From: Annulohypoxylon bovei var. microspora
Taxonomy: Eukaryota > Ascomycota > Sordariomycetes > Xylariales > Hypoxylaceae
Direction of reading: 5' to 3'
NCBI GenBank assembly: GCA_022836615.1
Contig: MU405239.1
Coordinates: 1 to 64,000, forward strand
Length of the DNA stretch: 64,000 nt
Under the pieces are notes generated by a model, which had not been told where the DNA came from, did no database searches, and saw only the letters and a program-made list of their open reading frames with translations. Each line of letters opens with the position of its first letter. The stretch's first letter is position 1. Shown here one piece after another: positions 10,998-23,860 of the stretch. A program made the translations under genes and the position numbers.

Positions 10998-12490
10998 TTT
11001 GGTCCGTTAGTGACGTTATAAGGTAGAGGGGAGTGTAAGGTAAAAGGTTGGGGAGGAGTGTAGCTGAGATCGATGAGATTGATGAGATTGATGAGATTGA
11101 GGGGTGGGAAATAGTACTTAGTAGTAGATCGAAGACTTTGGCGTGAAATGGTTTGAGGAGATGGATAGAGAAAAAGAGAAGAGAGGCTGGGGAGCTCCTG
11201 GCTTACTTATAGCCTACTATGTAGGTATCTATGATTTGCCCGTCTCTTGTGTTTGAGTTTTTTAAGGCTTTTGTACATAATGTGGCGTTTAGGGTAATAG
11301 GGGCTGCAGGCAATTTAGAACTTAAATAGAAATATTTCCAATCTAGGTTTTGGCCCTGGTTGAAGCCTATTTTGAGTTGATTGCGCGGTAGTAAGCTTTT
11401 GAAGCCTGAGTTTATCAAGTAACGAATTATCTATCTAGGTACGTTGACGTCGATTCAATTGCTTCCCACTTCTTGTAGCCAAGTCTTAGTTTCGGCGTCT
11501 TTTTCTCGTGAACAGGCGTGGTGCTACTGCTGCTGCTGCTCATGCTGTTGTTATTGTTATTGTGGCTGCTGTTGATGATGATGATGGTGACGGATGAGTG
11601 GGAAAGGGAGAAAAAAGAATGGCAGACGGGGGATCTTCAGAACCTACTATGTAAATTCAATTTCAACTAACAGACATACCTTCTCGCTCGTAGCTATCTG
11701 AAGCCTGTCGCTTCTGGATTAAATCTATAAAAATGCCATTCTCAGAGTGGGGTCTTAGATGTCTTAGATTTTAAGGGACCACCCGCACCACCATAATGAC
11801 ATGGAGTCAGCATAGGCTCTCGTACCGAGTATTTAATATTGCAATATTAAAGTGTGAATATTTATTAAAATTTTCATATTGAAAATCTGTGCTGGAAAGA
11901 CAGCACCATTCTTTATGAGAAGTTTATTCTCATTGGCGGTCTGAAATTTTGAAATTTATCAGTTTAATTCACTCGTGGTTTCATTTTACATCGGGTAGCA
12001 TATTACCATACATGGGTATTTTCGTAAGGGGTCATCGTGTATCTTCAAAACATTCCAGGATAGGGGTCGTCCTAAGGAATGAATACATACCTAGGTAGGT
12101 AAAGATGTCAAGCTGGCCTACCTAGCACTCCGCCTAAATAAACAGAAGCGACTACACAGATTTCGCACCAATTATAAGAACGACCATATCCTCCAACCCC
12201 GCATCAGGTATTTGACAAATCTGGGGTAGGGGGAGAAGTTGGAGAAGCGGAGACGGCGGAGTCCTTCAAGGATTACGTCGATTCCGGTATTTACTCTCTT
12301 CTCCACAGTTCGGGCTATTATTCACCTCGAACCCTTCTACAACTCTACATCCACATGGGGCTCAAAATGGATTTGACGCTCACGCCTCCCGGTGGGCGGT
12401 ATCGCCTCCGGGGTGTTGTCATAGGTTCTGTTGGACCTACATTGGTCAACCTCACCGCGCCCTGTTGGGACGCTCACAACATTCACGAAG
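10998..12490. other. Spacer with simple repeats
   Basis: No gene is supported. Three 9-bp tandem units (ATGAGATTG) lie at 11073-11099. A mixed trinucleotide tract built from CTG, TTG/TTA and GAT units runs about 11524-11590. A short palindromic ACCTAGGT cluster is at about 12089-12100. The last 150 bases before 12491 may be the old promoter of the beta-galactosidase locus. Confidence 0.5.
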
Positions 12491-15400
12491 ATGCTGCTTT
12501 CGGTTTCATTCGGACTCTTCCTTTGCCTTTTGCCATATGGGCAAGGCCTAAGCGTAATACCGCAAGATGGAAAATCTGGGATTGAGCCAAGAGATCAATT
12601 GAAGGGCCATACATCAATGCAGAAACAGCCCTGGGCGGTTATCCAGGCTGGACGGCGCGGATTACAGCACCTCTCCGTGGAGACGACCCCGAATTTGTCA
12701 ATAAAACTGAGCTTTATGCCGCTACTGTAGGAAAGTTGATTGCAAATGCACAAATTACGAACGGGGGCCCGGTCGTTATGCTACAACCTGAGAACGAATA
12801 TGATACCTGGCCTGATATCAATAACACCGACTTCCCCGCGCAAGGGAATATAAATTATATGGAACATGTTAAACAGCAGTTTAAAACGGCTGGGAATGTC
12901 GTGCCACAGATGGTGAATGACCATCTTTACCAAGGCAATTGGGCTCCCGGCAGTGGAGTGGGCGAGACAGAACGTAAGTGTTTCACTCGAAGGCGAGCAA
13001 AGCATTATAATTAATAGTAGGAATTTCAAGGCGGATCTGGTACTGGATTTGGCAGTGTTAATGCAGATGCTTGCAACGCGCTCGTCAACCAGGAATCAGT
13101 TCGTGTTCTATGGAAGAACAACTATAGTTTTGCGATCAAGATCTTTAACATTTACATGGTAGGTTGCTGTATAGTTGTTAACACATTGTGATATTAGACT
13201 AATAATTATATACCTAGACATATGGCGGAACAAACTGGGGAAACCTGGGGTACAGAGGTGGTGATAGCTCATACGACTATGGTGCGGCAATTAAGGAGAA
13301 TCGCCATATCTGGCGGGAGAAGTATTCAGATGAAAAGCTTGAGGCCAACTTCTTCAAAGTATCACCTGCGTATCTAACCTCAGTTGCGGGAAATGCGTCG
13401 AATGGATCATACGTTTCAACCGATGAGATCGCTACTACTCCGGTACTTGGGACCGAATCTTTAACAAATTTTTACATCATTCGTCACGCTGACTGGACCT
13501 CGACAAATACAACAACTTACAAGTTCATTGTACCTACAAGTATTGAAAACATATCAATACCTCAGCTCAGCGGAGAGCTAGTTCTAACACGCCGAGATTC
13601 CAAGATCCACGTAACCGACTACGATGTAGGAGAAATTAACTTAGTATATTGCACAGCGGAAGTATTTACATGGGCGCAAGACGTGTCGGGGAAGAGGACG
13701 CTAATCCTCTATGGCGGAGCTGAAGAAGTCCACGAATTTGCTATTGACTTAACGAACTTGACGAGGGCATCCATACAGACAAAACCCGATGATATGAATG
13801 TGAAGATCCAGAAGATACACTCAAACACATTGGTCGTTCAGTGGAAAGTTTCTGCCGATAGAAGGATACTAAAACTCGGCGATGATTTTGTCACGATGCA
13901 AACCTAGCAGATGGAGAAACAACTATGTTGTTGCGCAAGGAGCTCTAACCCCTTGTGCCTACGGAATGCGGTATACATACCTACACATCATGCCCTTTGT
14001 CTACTCTGTTCCAGGACTAACCCCAATGGTCCCCTAAGGTCTGAGCTCCCATCCTGCTGGGTCCCTGGTCCAAGCCTCAAGGCCATCCTCCCAAGGGGCG
14101 AGGCGTGGCAAGGCAAGGCAGAGAAGACCTCTGACAGATTTCGAGGTTTTCTTACTCTGGCGGAATGATGCACATAATTACTGGGCTACGGAGCTCCCGG
14201 CAGAGGCACCTATCGCGAATTATTCTTCTCCGTCAAAATCTACTGTAGTAGTGAAGGGGCCCTATCTGGTCCGTACGGCAGCTATAAATGGTGAAACACT
14301 TCGTCTCACCGGCGACATCAACAGGACTGTTGACATTGAGCTCATTTACGAGCCTACTGGAAAAGTCAAAGCTCTATCATTCAACGACAAAACTCTACAT
14401 GTAGAGCATAATGGAGATGGTAAACTTACAGCGCAGTTAGATTTCCAGGTCCCTAAAATCGCTCTTCCAGACTTCACTGCTTTAGAGTGGAAATATTTCG
14501 ATTCCCTCCCCGAGATCCGGACCTCCTACAACGATTCAACATGGGTCTCGTGTGATAACCCGTTGACAAACAACCCGCAGTCGCTTTTCACACCCAAATC
14601 TCTTTACGCAAGCGATTATGGTTTCCACAGCGGATCACTCATATACCGCGGCCACTTCACAGCAAGCGGGGAAGAATCGTCTATATCTCTTAACCTAACA
14701 GGCGGAAGTGACTTTGGCTACTCGCTCTGGCTCAACGATATCTTCATCACCTCCTGGGACGGGTCAGGTCAAGGAGGCGGCGAATCCACGCATAACGACA
14801 CCATTCCGCTCTCTTCCCACGCCCTCGAAAACGAAAAACCATACGTATTCACGCTGCTGATCGACCACATGGGACAAGACGAAGAAGCGCCAGGAACAGA
14901 TGCGATAAAGGCGTCGATAGGCATTATCAACTTCGACTTAGCAGGACACGTGCAGTCGGACGTGACATGGAAGCTGACGGGCAACCTCGTTGGTGAGTCG
15001 TACTACGACCTAGAGCGTGGGCCGCGCAACGAAGGCGCCATGTTCGTAGAGCGGCAGGGCTATCACCAGCCTTCTCCTCCGAGCCGGGACTGGGAGGTCT
15101 CGAACCCCATCGTGAACGGGATCAAATCCGCCGGTATCGGCTTCTTCACTACGACCTTCGAGCTCGATGTCCCCGCTGGCTATGACGTGCCGATGAGTTT
15201 CGTATTCGGGAATTCCTCCACTTCCGCATATGCAGTCGTCCCTAACTACCGGTGCCAACTCTTCGTTAATGGGTGGCAGTTCGGAAAGTACGTCGCGAAT
15301 CTGGGGCCCCAAACTACGTTCCCGGTGCCGGAGGGGATACTGAATCACAACGGCGCGAATACCGTCGCGCTCACTCTGTGGTCGCTCGACGAGGGCGGGG

Positions 15401-15510
15401 CGAAGCTCGATGGCTTCTCGTTGGAGCCGGAGATGCCGTTGTGGTCTGGCTACAGGAAACCTTGGCTGTCTCCCCAGCCGGCGTGGCAGGAGCGAGAAGG
15501 GGCGTATTAG
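12491..15510 (+). pseudogene. GH35 beta-galactosidase, disrupted
   Basis: Remains of a secreted fungal beta-galactosidase (about 1000 aa when intact). A hydrophobic leader starts at ATG 12491. The next matching part, GPYINAE, begins at 12604 in another frame, so roughly 95 codons of the first barrel strands are gone. QPENEY, with the family's acid/base glutamate, is at about 12785-12802. After GSGVGE the sequence jumps to EFQGGSG (13021), which carries the nucleophile glutamate; about 55 codons are missing. A good intron survives at 13159-13217 (CTAAT branch box), with TYGGTNWG after it. The galactose-binding part continues to GDD at about 13886, is split by a solo LTR (13889-14136), and resumes with FEVFLLWRND through the C-terminal GAY. 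No single product can be made, so I call it a pseudogene. Confidence 0.85.
13889..14136. mobile_element. Solo LTR with 5-bp target duplication
   Basis: A 248-bp insert begins TGTCACGATG and ends CCTCTGACA, so its ends are the short inverted pair TGTCA/TGACA, with the TG...CA termini of LTR retrotransposons. It is flanked by the 5-bp direct repeat GATTT (13884-13888 and 14137-14141), the usual integrase duplication size. Excising the insert plus one GATTT restores the beta-galactosidase frame exactly (GAT GAT TTC GAG). No internal gag-pol or second LTR is present. The best reading is LTR-LTR recombination leaving a solo LTR. Confidence 0.85.
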
Positions 15511-18500
15511 GGGCTCGCGCGTGGAGTTCGGTGCTCCCGATACCTATATCGCGAAGCACTATTAAACACTACTGCATCGGAGGGTCGATAGTATGCTCAT
15601 CAGTTGGTGCGTGGACTTAGTCGGGCAGAGAAAGGAAGGTGGTGCCTGACGCTATAGAACAATAGTGCATTGTATGCGAACAATAGACCACGTCGCTATT
15701 CTCAGGTCGAAGCATTGAGACCCCCTTAGCCATATTCAATTGGAAATGACAGGTCGTATATGTGAGTCGAATTCACCTGCGTTTAGACCCTGCCAATGCT
15801 TAGGTAGTCCGACACGGCCTAACTCTGCTCATCCCTGAGCTGTGAAGAATAGGTACATTTCCTTTTCCGTACACCGTGAATCTTTGTGAAGAGCATCCGA
15901 GTGTCTGTCTTCCAGGTTAATATGCCGCAAGGCAGTTAGGCTGTATTCCTAACACTATTTACGGACGTGTTCCGCTTGTCCGGCTCCTGGAGGATTTTTT
16001 TCCAGCTGTGATCTTCGAAGGGCCTCTTACCATACTGAGATATTACAGCCTAACACCGGCGGTTGGCGGTTGGGCAGAAGCTCTGGAATGGCCTGTGATA
16101 ACCCTGCCCATATCCCCATTTTCCTGCCGGGCCATCCGCACAGACGACAAAAGCAAATAAAAACGAGGCAAATGTCCGCGCTGGAAGCGGGACGATCTCG
16201 AACCATACACTAGCAAACCCCAGACAGCTCGGGCCGTGCTTTATTGCCCGGATCCGCAACGTTGATGCCTTACCCTCGGGAGATTTTTCATTCGAAAGGA
16301 GGTAGAGGTGAACTGAATCCTGACCCGAGAGTTTGGATCATCTATTGACAAGGTTTCTTCTCCCCTCTCGCCTTGCCCTAAGTCCCGGCGAGAATAGACG
16401 TTGCAGAAATTTAGTTCTCGCTTAAGCAAAGCATTGCAGATCATATGGTTTAGAAATTTGTCTTTAGCTCGAGGGTTAAATTAAGTACATCAGCCTCCAT
16501 CTGAGGTGAGATTCGTAACTGGAGTGCGGAAATGTCACGATGCTATTATACCTAGGTAATACATGGACATCAGCTGGACTTGCGTATGCATTACTTGTAA
16601 GCACTCGTCCTACCAACCCCCTTTACTGTGCCTTGACGTGTCATTCGCATCTTTCATAATAGTTTGCTGTTTGATACTCGAAAGTCTGCTTACATAGATG
16701 GAACTTTGTTCGATCTATACACACCCTAGTTGCGTATAGATGAAATCGCACTATGCGGGGAGGTGGCTTCAATATAGGGGATGGCCCGCAGGCAATTTCC
16801 CTACGACTCGGTGACCCCTGAAATGTATCAGCGCTGGGTGAACCAAGATTCACCTTTACAAAACCGGTTCTCGGTCTGATCGTATCCCTTGTCCTCGAAC
16901 CATTGTTTTCATTTTCCCGGACTATCTTAGCTCACGACTCACGAACCCAGTTACGAAAATTCATCGGGTTTTAACCAACCATATCATCCGCATGGTAGAT
17001 GCTCCCGAAATCATCATTTTTATAGGCTTCTTTTCTTTGGCCGTGGTATTTCTTCGTGTATTTGAGCCAACCAATTTGTGAGGTTGACTCTCAGGTGTTT
17101 GTATGGCAGCCCGTGCCCGAGTTGTTCTCGGCGACATTACGTTGCAACTACGTAGCCACTCATAGGATTCAACCCGGCATCGAATGATTTTGCACTATTC
17201 CAGTTGCCTCGTTTTCTCTAACAGCATTCCTTCGGCCGCATTGGCCATATTGGCGCCAGATTAGAAATCATGACTCTCGTGAAGTTAGTACATCGCGGAG
17301 GGCAGTGCTACGCTACCTGACACGTACCATATGATTGGTATTTTTTGACAAGGAGCGCCGCGCGGCATCGAAAATGAAACTCAGCTCGGAAAATTCGGGT
17401 AGAACCTTGTTTATCAGATCAGATAGAGTATTTGAATTCTACGTATGAATACTATGCGGTTATATCCATATAATGAAGTAAAGCAAATATTCATTTGTTA
17501 TATTCTTATTCAGAGGAACTTTATCAACCTTTGGATGTATTACAAAAATGATTGTTCAACTTATACAAGTATATATTCTATATATATATAGGTACCAGGT
17601 AGGTAGGCATAGTCAAGATAAGTTGCAACCTTTTATCAGAATCTATCATATTAAATGTCAACACGGCTGGAAACTAGATGTGACTTCCCGCAAAATTTCA
17701 TGTAGTTCCTAGATAGAAACAACACCCTCCACGAATAGCCTATTCGGAACAAGGTTGCTTCAAACATGACCCGGTAAAATCTAGGGAGGAAGTTTACATG
17801 TCATATATTGTTGAGTTTCATGACTTAAACAAGTTCGATCTTCTTTACAATCATCTCAACCCCAGCCTTGCCCCTCAACGCCAATACAAGGACCACATTA
17901 CCGCAAAATTATCGTGCTCGTTAAGAAGCACATCATGTCTGTACTTGGTTGGGGGCTGTTTTCGGAACAAGGGGGCGGACGATAATTTTCAAGCAGGCTG
18001 GCGTCGCCATTTTACTTTGACGGGAAACGATTTCGTCCGTCTGACATTATTTACAACAGAGCCATACGGTATATTATTTCTTAGCCCAATTACTAAGCTT
18101 CAGGTCTTGCACTCTGTCAGAGGTCTGGTCTATTAGCGGATTAGTCATCGGAGTTCGGTCCGTTAGAGGCTGGGACTACCGGGAAGGAGACCTGTTGGTG
18201 GCTGGTCCCGGGGATAGTGCAGACAAAGGGCTATTCCTGTATGTAGGTAGGTATACCGCGATCTGTAGCTGGTCGACTTAAAGCTCCTCGCATAACAATG
18301 TCGTTGTATCCCCCCTATGGTCCGCATCGTGACACACACACTCACTGTGTCGTATTAAGGTACACAGCACACTTATTATAAATCCTTTCTAGGGCTAAAC
18401 TGCCAAGTTCTATATTCAATTATGTTACATTGAAAAAAAGTCGGGAACGAATGAAATTACAGTAAGAAAAAAATCTTTATAGCACGTAAACTTCGAATAA

Positions 18501-21500
18501 GCACTTATGTTTCATTTAAACAAATTCTCATTGAATCTTTAGTAGTGCAATTAAGTATATGACGTTGGCTTCAGGGGCAGCACACGTCATTCTCTTTTCA
18601 TGGGGTTAAAATTTTGAAAAAGTCCTTACGTTGGATAAGATGTTGGCCGTATGTGTCACCTCGCATCTTGTCACCTTCGAAAACACCATACCTCGAAGCC
18701 TTATCATTCGATGGTAGAAAATTCCAAAAGAATCCACATCCGCAATATCGGGTACAATCATCAACTTCATAACTTAAACGGGTCTTCTGAATCTCAATCA
18801 GATAGGAGAAGCCCTTTACATAGTATGTCTCTTTTAAGAACACCTCTCCGAGACATAGATCTTCAATGACGGGAAGGAGGTGCATCCGGCGCCGCGTGGC
18901 GCTTGATAGAGCGTGAGAATGGCGGGATCCATGAATCTCGCGGCAATCTCGGCTTTCCTAGATAACCATGTAGTACACATAGGTAAACATGACTAAATGT
19001 TCGCTATACCTAAGGCTGACTAAGCCGAATATATTAGGTACTTTCCTAGCTGGCTTCTAGACCTTATGTAGGTAGAACTTGGCGAGAGCTATTCCCCCTA
19101 AATCCCCTCGTCTCAAGGAAATAACGCCAGACAACGGGAACTTTGTGCGCCAACTTAAGCATATAATTTCCGAACTAGAAGCTCATCTGACAGATCTCAT
19201 GCTTGAGAAACTGCTGTACGAGTCGGACTTATTATATCAACCAAACAAAGGAGAGCAAGAAACGTGTTGGTAATAACTTTCTGCGCCGTTATTGCTTACC
19301 TGATGTTGCTACCGTGGGAGATGTATGGAAAGCCACGATTAGACGGTACTAGCTTGCGGTCGATGATAAGGATTGCGATGTCCATATTTAAAGACTGTAA
19401 CCCTCCCTCAGAGGCTGGTTGCAGATGACTACATTTTGTGTAACGAGAGAATGTCACTGTAACGGATATCAGCCTTGCCTTGACTACAGGCCGAAACATC
19501 GGGATGCGAGTCATTAGGACGAGGCTATCTACGCCGTATCACTACTTTGAACTAGGGAACGCAATTCGGAAGCTTCAGTGACATCAGGGTTGCAGTTGCA
19601 CCCCTAGGGAATGATGATAAAAGAGCTGCTATAATCAGCCCGGGCCGCTGCGGCACTTCCGAAAGGATTCGTGTGATCAGTCAGTCACAAAAGCGATGCT
19701 CTGACCGACGTACCGTTCACCGGTGTTAGATGTGCGTGAATTTGGAAGAGATTGGCCTGGCTGAGAACAACGTATGCGCGTTCCTGCAGGTGGGGACCGG
19801 AGAGTCTCGATATACGGCAATTAATGGCGCGAGAAAGACCCCAGGAGACCGGCGCTATTGACGCATCTCAGCTTATGACCGCTACAAGAAACGCCAAGTA
19901 GTTCTTTCACGGCTTCTAGACTACTTGCTTGATTTTGAGTGGAGAGTACGATCTCGCATCTCTCGTCTCATGTTGTGTGCAAAGAAATGAATTATATAAA
20001 TAACGTGATGTGATCACCGAGCCTCGTGGCCGGGTTCCGATTCGCTTAAACCAATCGGGAGAAGTGGACGGCGACTTCCTAAAGGGGAAGCCTCGAGGAA
20101 GGTATTGAGCCTGGGATTGAGAAACGAGAACGAGGCATAATTATGTAAAGCTGAAACTATACCTAGCTTTTTCGTCTAAGGAGAGGTAGATGGGAAGAAA
20201 GTGAATTTCATTCGTCTTAATCAAATGCGTTTGTGGTGAGCGTAGCTATGTGGCTAGCTAAAGCTAGGGGGGAAAAGCCATATATTGGTCGAGCCCTCTC
20301 GGCTCTAAGCCATGCTCTAAATCTGGAGGAAGTTCATTTTCTACGATTTGGCCTAGAAATCGCAAAATCAACTCTCGCGTATCACATGATAGCTCAGCTC
20401 CTTCGAAGTAGGCAGAGAGCAAGGCACCCGGTGTGAGTACTGGTGCATTTTGCACATGTTTTCTGCCGAAAAGGTGCAGTTACTCCGTACGGTGGTCGTA
20501 ATCATTTTTAGGTCCTCAGGTCTTATTGTCGAGTGAGCCTTGCAGCATATTGTAGATCGTTGAAGACATCTGCGTAAAGGGCGGGGGATAGAGAGTTATT
20601 AACCTTCAACCGAATGCGACCCTTCTATGAAGGAATATTTAATTCAACCCTGTCATAGAAATTGTAATAGGTCCTTCTGACTTATAATCAGATAAACCCC
20701 ATTGTCGCTAGCTTCTCTCCCGCTAGGAGGTCACGGGGGATTGCTTTTCTGATGCTTGTGCGTTACATTCTGGCCAATGGCTGGCGTTTTGGCTCAAGAG
20801 AAGCGCCGTAGTTAAGCAGGTCATACGACCCTTGGTATCCCCCGCAAGGGGGCAGATCTCGAGGCCGGAGATGAGGAAAAATCTACAAAAGGAAATGAAG
20901 GGTATCGATGGCGCAAGAAATCTTGACGGCACGCAGGTAGAAAACGGCAGCTCGTTTAGATAGCCAACGAGGCCCGGATTAGCAAGCAGCTTTCAATCTC
21001 ACATGTCGCTTGACAACATCTTTAACGGGGAATTTTCCCGTGTGGCCCCTAAGCCCGGCGCCTTAATCTTGACAGTCTTCTCCCTAGAAAATGGCGTAAC
21101 TGTCTAGTGGATTGGCGGCCGTAGTAGCACCATCCACCGCTCTTAAAAATCAGTTTGTTACTCAAGCTTTGAGGTAGCGGTGTGCGAAGAGTAGCTGGGA
21201 GTTGGCGGAATAATGAAGTGCACGTTCGTCGTGTCCGTATTGATCCACTTAAGGTCTGACTTGACGCCTAACTACCAAAGGAACACGGCGCTCCGGATGA
21301 CAGGGACCCTCAGCTTGTCATAGCCTTAAAATGGACGTTTGCCAATATGAAGAGGATTCGGATAATGATAAAGCACCGAGTTATGGGTGAAGATGAAAAG
21401 GTTGTCGATCTCGCTGGTCAGTGACGACATTCAGGTCAAGTGACAAGTTGACATGGTCCAGGTAAGTGAGGTTGCCTGTGAGTTCTATCATCGTTGTCGC

Positions 21501-23860
21501 ATCAGTATTTTCCGTTAGGGCAATCAAACTCCGTCTAATTCACGTGGTGTGAATGCGGAAACAATGGGGCTGTTCTTCGCCAGGCCATCGATGAGACGTT
21601 CGACGGAAGGGCCCCTGACTGGATGACATACCTAGGTATGTATTGTGAGCATTCTAGAACGCTGGGCGATTCCAACAATAGCAGCTAGGATCCGCCAAAA
21701 ACGTGGGGGAAGGTAAACGGACGCCGAAGCCGAGGCCCTTGCCTTCTGTTTGGATAGACTACGTACGTACGATAAATGTCGGGATCCTTCCAAGTTCCAA
21801 ATTGAGGACGGTATGTAATTCGAAGTCTCCGGGATGCCGGGGTATTCGTGCGAGTCACGGCCGCAGCGCAACGCAACGTAACGGGTCTCTGGGAGCGATC
21901 AGAGAAGGAAGGACGAATTCCTTCTTGACGATGATGTCAACCGTACTTACGATCAACCATCAACCATCAAACTTCGACCCAAAGCTGCGTCAACGTCAAA
22001 ACATGAACGTATACTTCATACTGTATTCTCTTATCTTAAGAGACGCTCAGTGCTGCGAGCTTCTTCGTCGACTAATAAGGTTTTGTCAATACGTGCGTGC
22101 GACCCGGTTCCGCGAAACCGGTCTACCACTAACGTTGTTCCTGGTGATTTAAAGTAGTCTTTAGAGTCAAGGATCAAGGCAGACGGCGATAAACCATGTC
22201 ATGAGTCCTGTCCGAATTTCCGGAGCAGTCTAAAATTGATTAATTCCGTTGGATGGTGGGCAAGCTGACTTTTATTGCGATGGAACTAAATGGCTTAATA
22301 TGAAGCTAACTATGAATTTTGGTCAAGTTAGCCATGCTGCTATGATTAAAGACATCTGGATTCATGGGGTAATAGGAGGGTGAAACGGAGATAGAATGGA
22401 GAATGGTGACGAAGAGAAAGAAAGAAAAAGCCGAGGATGATGCTGTGACCTCCCACTGCCCAGGTGCTCTTGCTTCCCACCTCCTACTAGGGTCCATTGA
22501 TCTTTAGCGGGTCGTATCCACCATAAACCCTAAAACGTTAGTGCTTGATTTCTACCGAAAAGGGCTGCTAAAATCTGCCTAGCAGCTGCCCAGGCTGCCA
22601 GGTGCTTCCAATGTTTCCAATTGTTCCTGCTTTGCTGCCCAGACATGTACCTATCACTTACAGCTGCTGAGTTAATGATACATAATACATCCATAATACC
22701 GACCCAAGGTGGAAGGCGCTTCGCGGCTCTCAGACAGAGGGAAATACATAGCTAAATACATAGCTAAATACATAGCAGAAGAGCAAGAGCAAGCCAGGCA
22801 AAAGTAGTACCGTAACGGGTACCTCCCATTGTCATTGCCATCCTATTTACCATCCCTTGAGAGGCAGGTACATTGATACACACCTGACCTAAATGTACCT
22901 TAAGCTAGGTAATTTTCCCATCAAAGCTTGTGAAATCATGGATTACTTCCTCTTTTCGTCTACCACAAGCTCAAATTACATCCCGTCTGCATCCCGTCTT
23001 TCTCTAAATACCTAACTACACACCTCATACTTATTTTCTTACCAATACCAATACTCTCACCATATTGTTGACCTCAAATAGATCTTGTTCAATGACGGTC
23101 TGATAATAATCTATTCTGAATAATCGACGACAACTAGCTTGTATCTTTTCTTCTCTTTATTATTCGTTTAGTTATTTTCCGGAACTCGAATATCCCTTTT
23201 TGGTGCTGGCATCTAGTTCGTCTAGACACGAGAAAACTTACCCCGACGAAACTGCTCAGTCCGTTTGCGTACTTATTTATCTCTCACCAATGTAGCTACT
23301 CTATAGTGGCGTTTCGATTTTGACAACTCTTCTCGTCGACTAATTCTACATCTACCAGTCTACTACGTAGCTGGCGCAGAACGACCTGGACTTTCCGATA
23401 TCCAATTGCTCACAGTCCAGAGCTGTTAATGTGTCACCTCGGACAGGCAAACAGATGACCAGATCCCGCCTACTATTTTCGTGTCTCAGCATTCCACTAG
23501 GGTTCCAACGTGTTTGCTGGCTGCCGGCCACCTTCCAGAGGCCCAGAAAAGGCTTGCTGTTCTAGGCTACTCGATGCATTAGAGTGAGACCACTTGTGTG
23601 GAGCAGTATCCATCCTCGGACAAGCTGAAATCTTAGCAAGGAATAGCTTGGCGAGCATTGGCGGTAACCTCCACGGCGGTTCCAAGCTGATGAGGCGATC
23701 GGATCAGCCCTACTGCATGAGCTCCTGACGTGCCAACTATGAATTGCAGAGTCCGAAGGACTACATATCGCGATATTTTTAATATTCGTCGCTACCGGAA
23801 GCTCACCTCTACCGTGAGCTTCCAGGTCGACGATACTCCGCCCAGCTATATCCGATCACG
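15511..23860. other. 8-kb gene desert
   Basis: I find no supportable gene. Candidate open frames at 17798-18136 (plus) and 18598-18885 (minus) start with ATG but show no domain and no homologous-looking motif. A stretch on the minus strand at about 21380-21600 reads like a decayed leucine-rich segment (NLTYLDHVNLSLDLNVV) interrupted by frame changes; I cannot name it. A perfect 16-bp palindrome lies at 21626-21641 and three 12-bp tandem units at 22742-22776. The region about 22900-23860 is pyrimidine-rich and probably holds the promoter and 5' leader of the next gene. Confidence 0.45.
22742..22776. repeat. 12-bp tandem repeat, about three copies
   Basis: AAATACATAGCT is repeated head to tail almost three times without mismatch. 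It lies in noncoding sequence about 1.1 kb upstream of the DUF3295-like gene. Confidence 0.9.

Noticed and set aside
13889..14136. Reading the insert as an intron of the beta-galactosidase
   Set aside because: The GT-AG version is 248 nt and shifts the frame, whereas removing the insert plus one GATTT restores it exactly; ends and duplication fit an LTR.
17798..18136. 112-aa ATG frame in the gene desert
   Set aside because: No domain, no flanking exon and no conserved-looking pattern.
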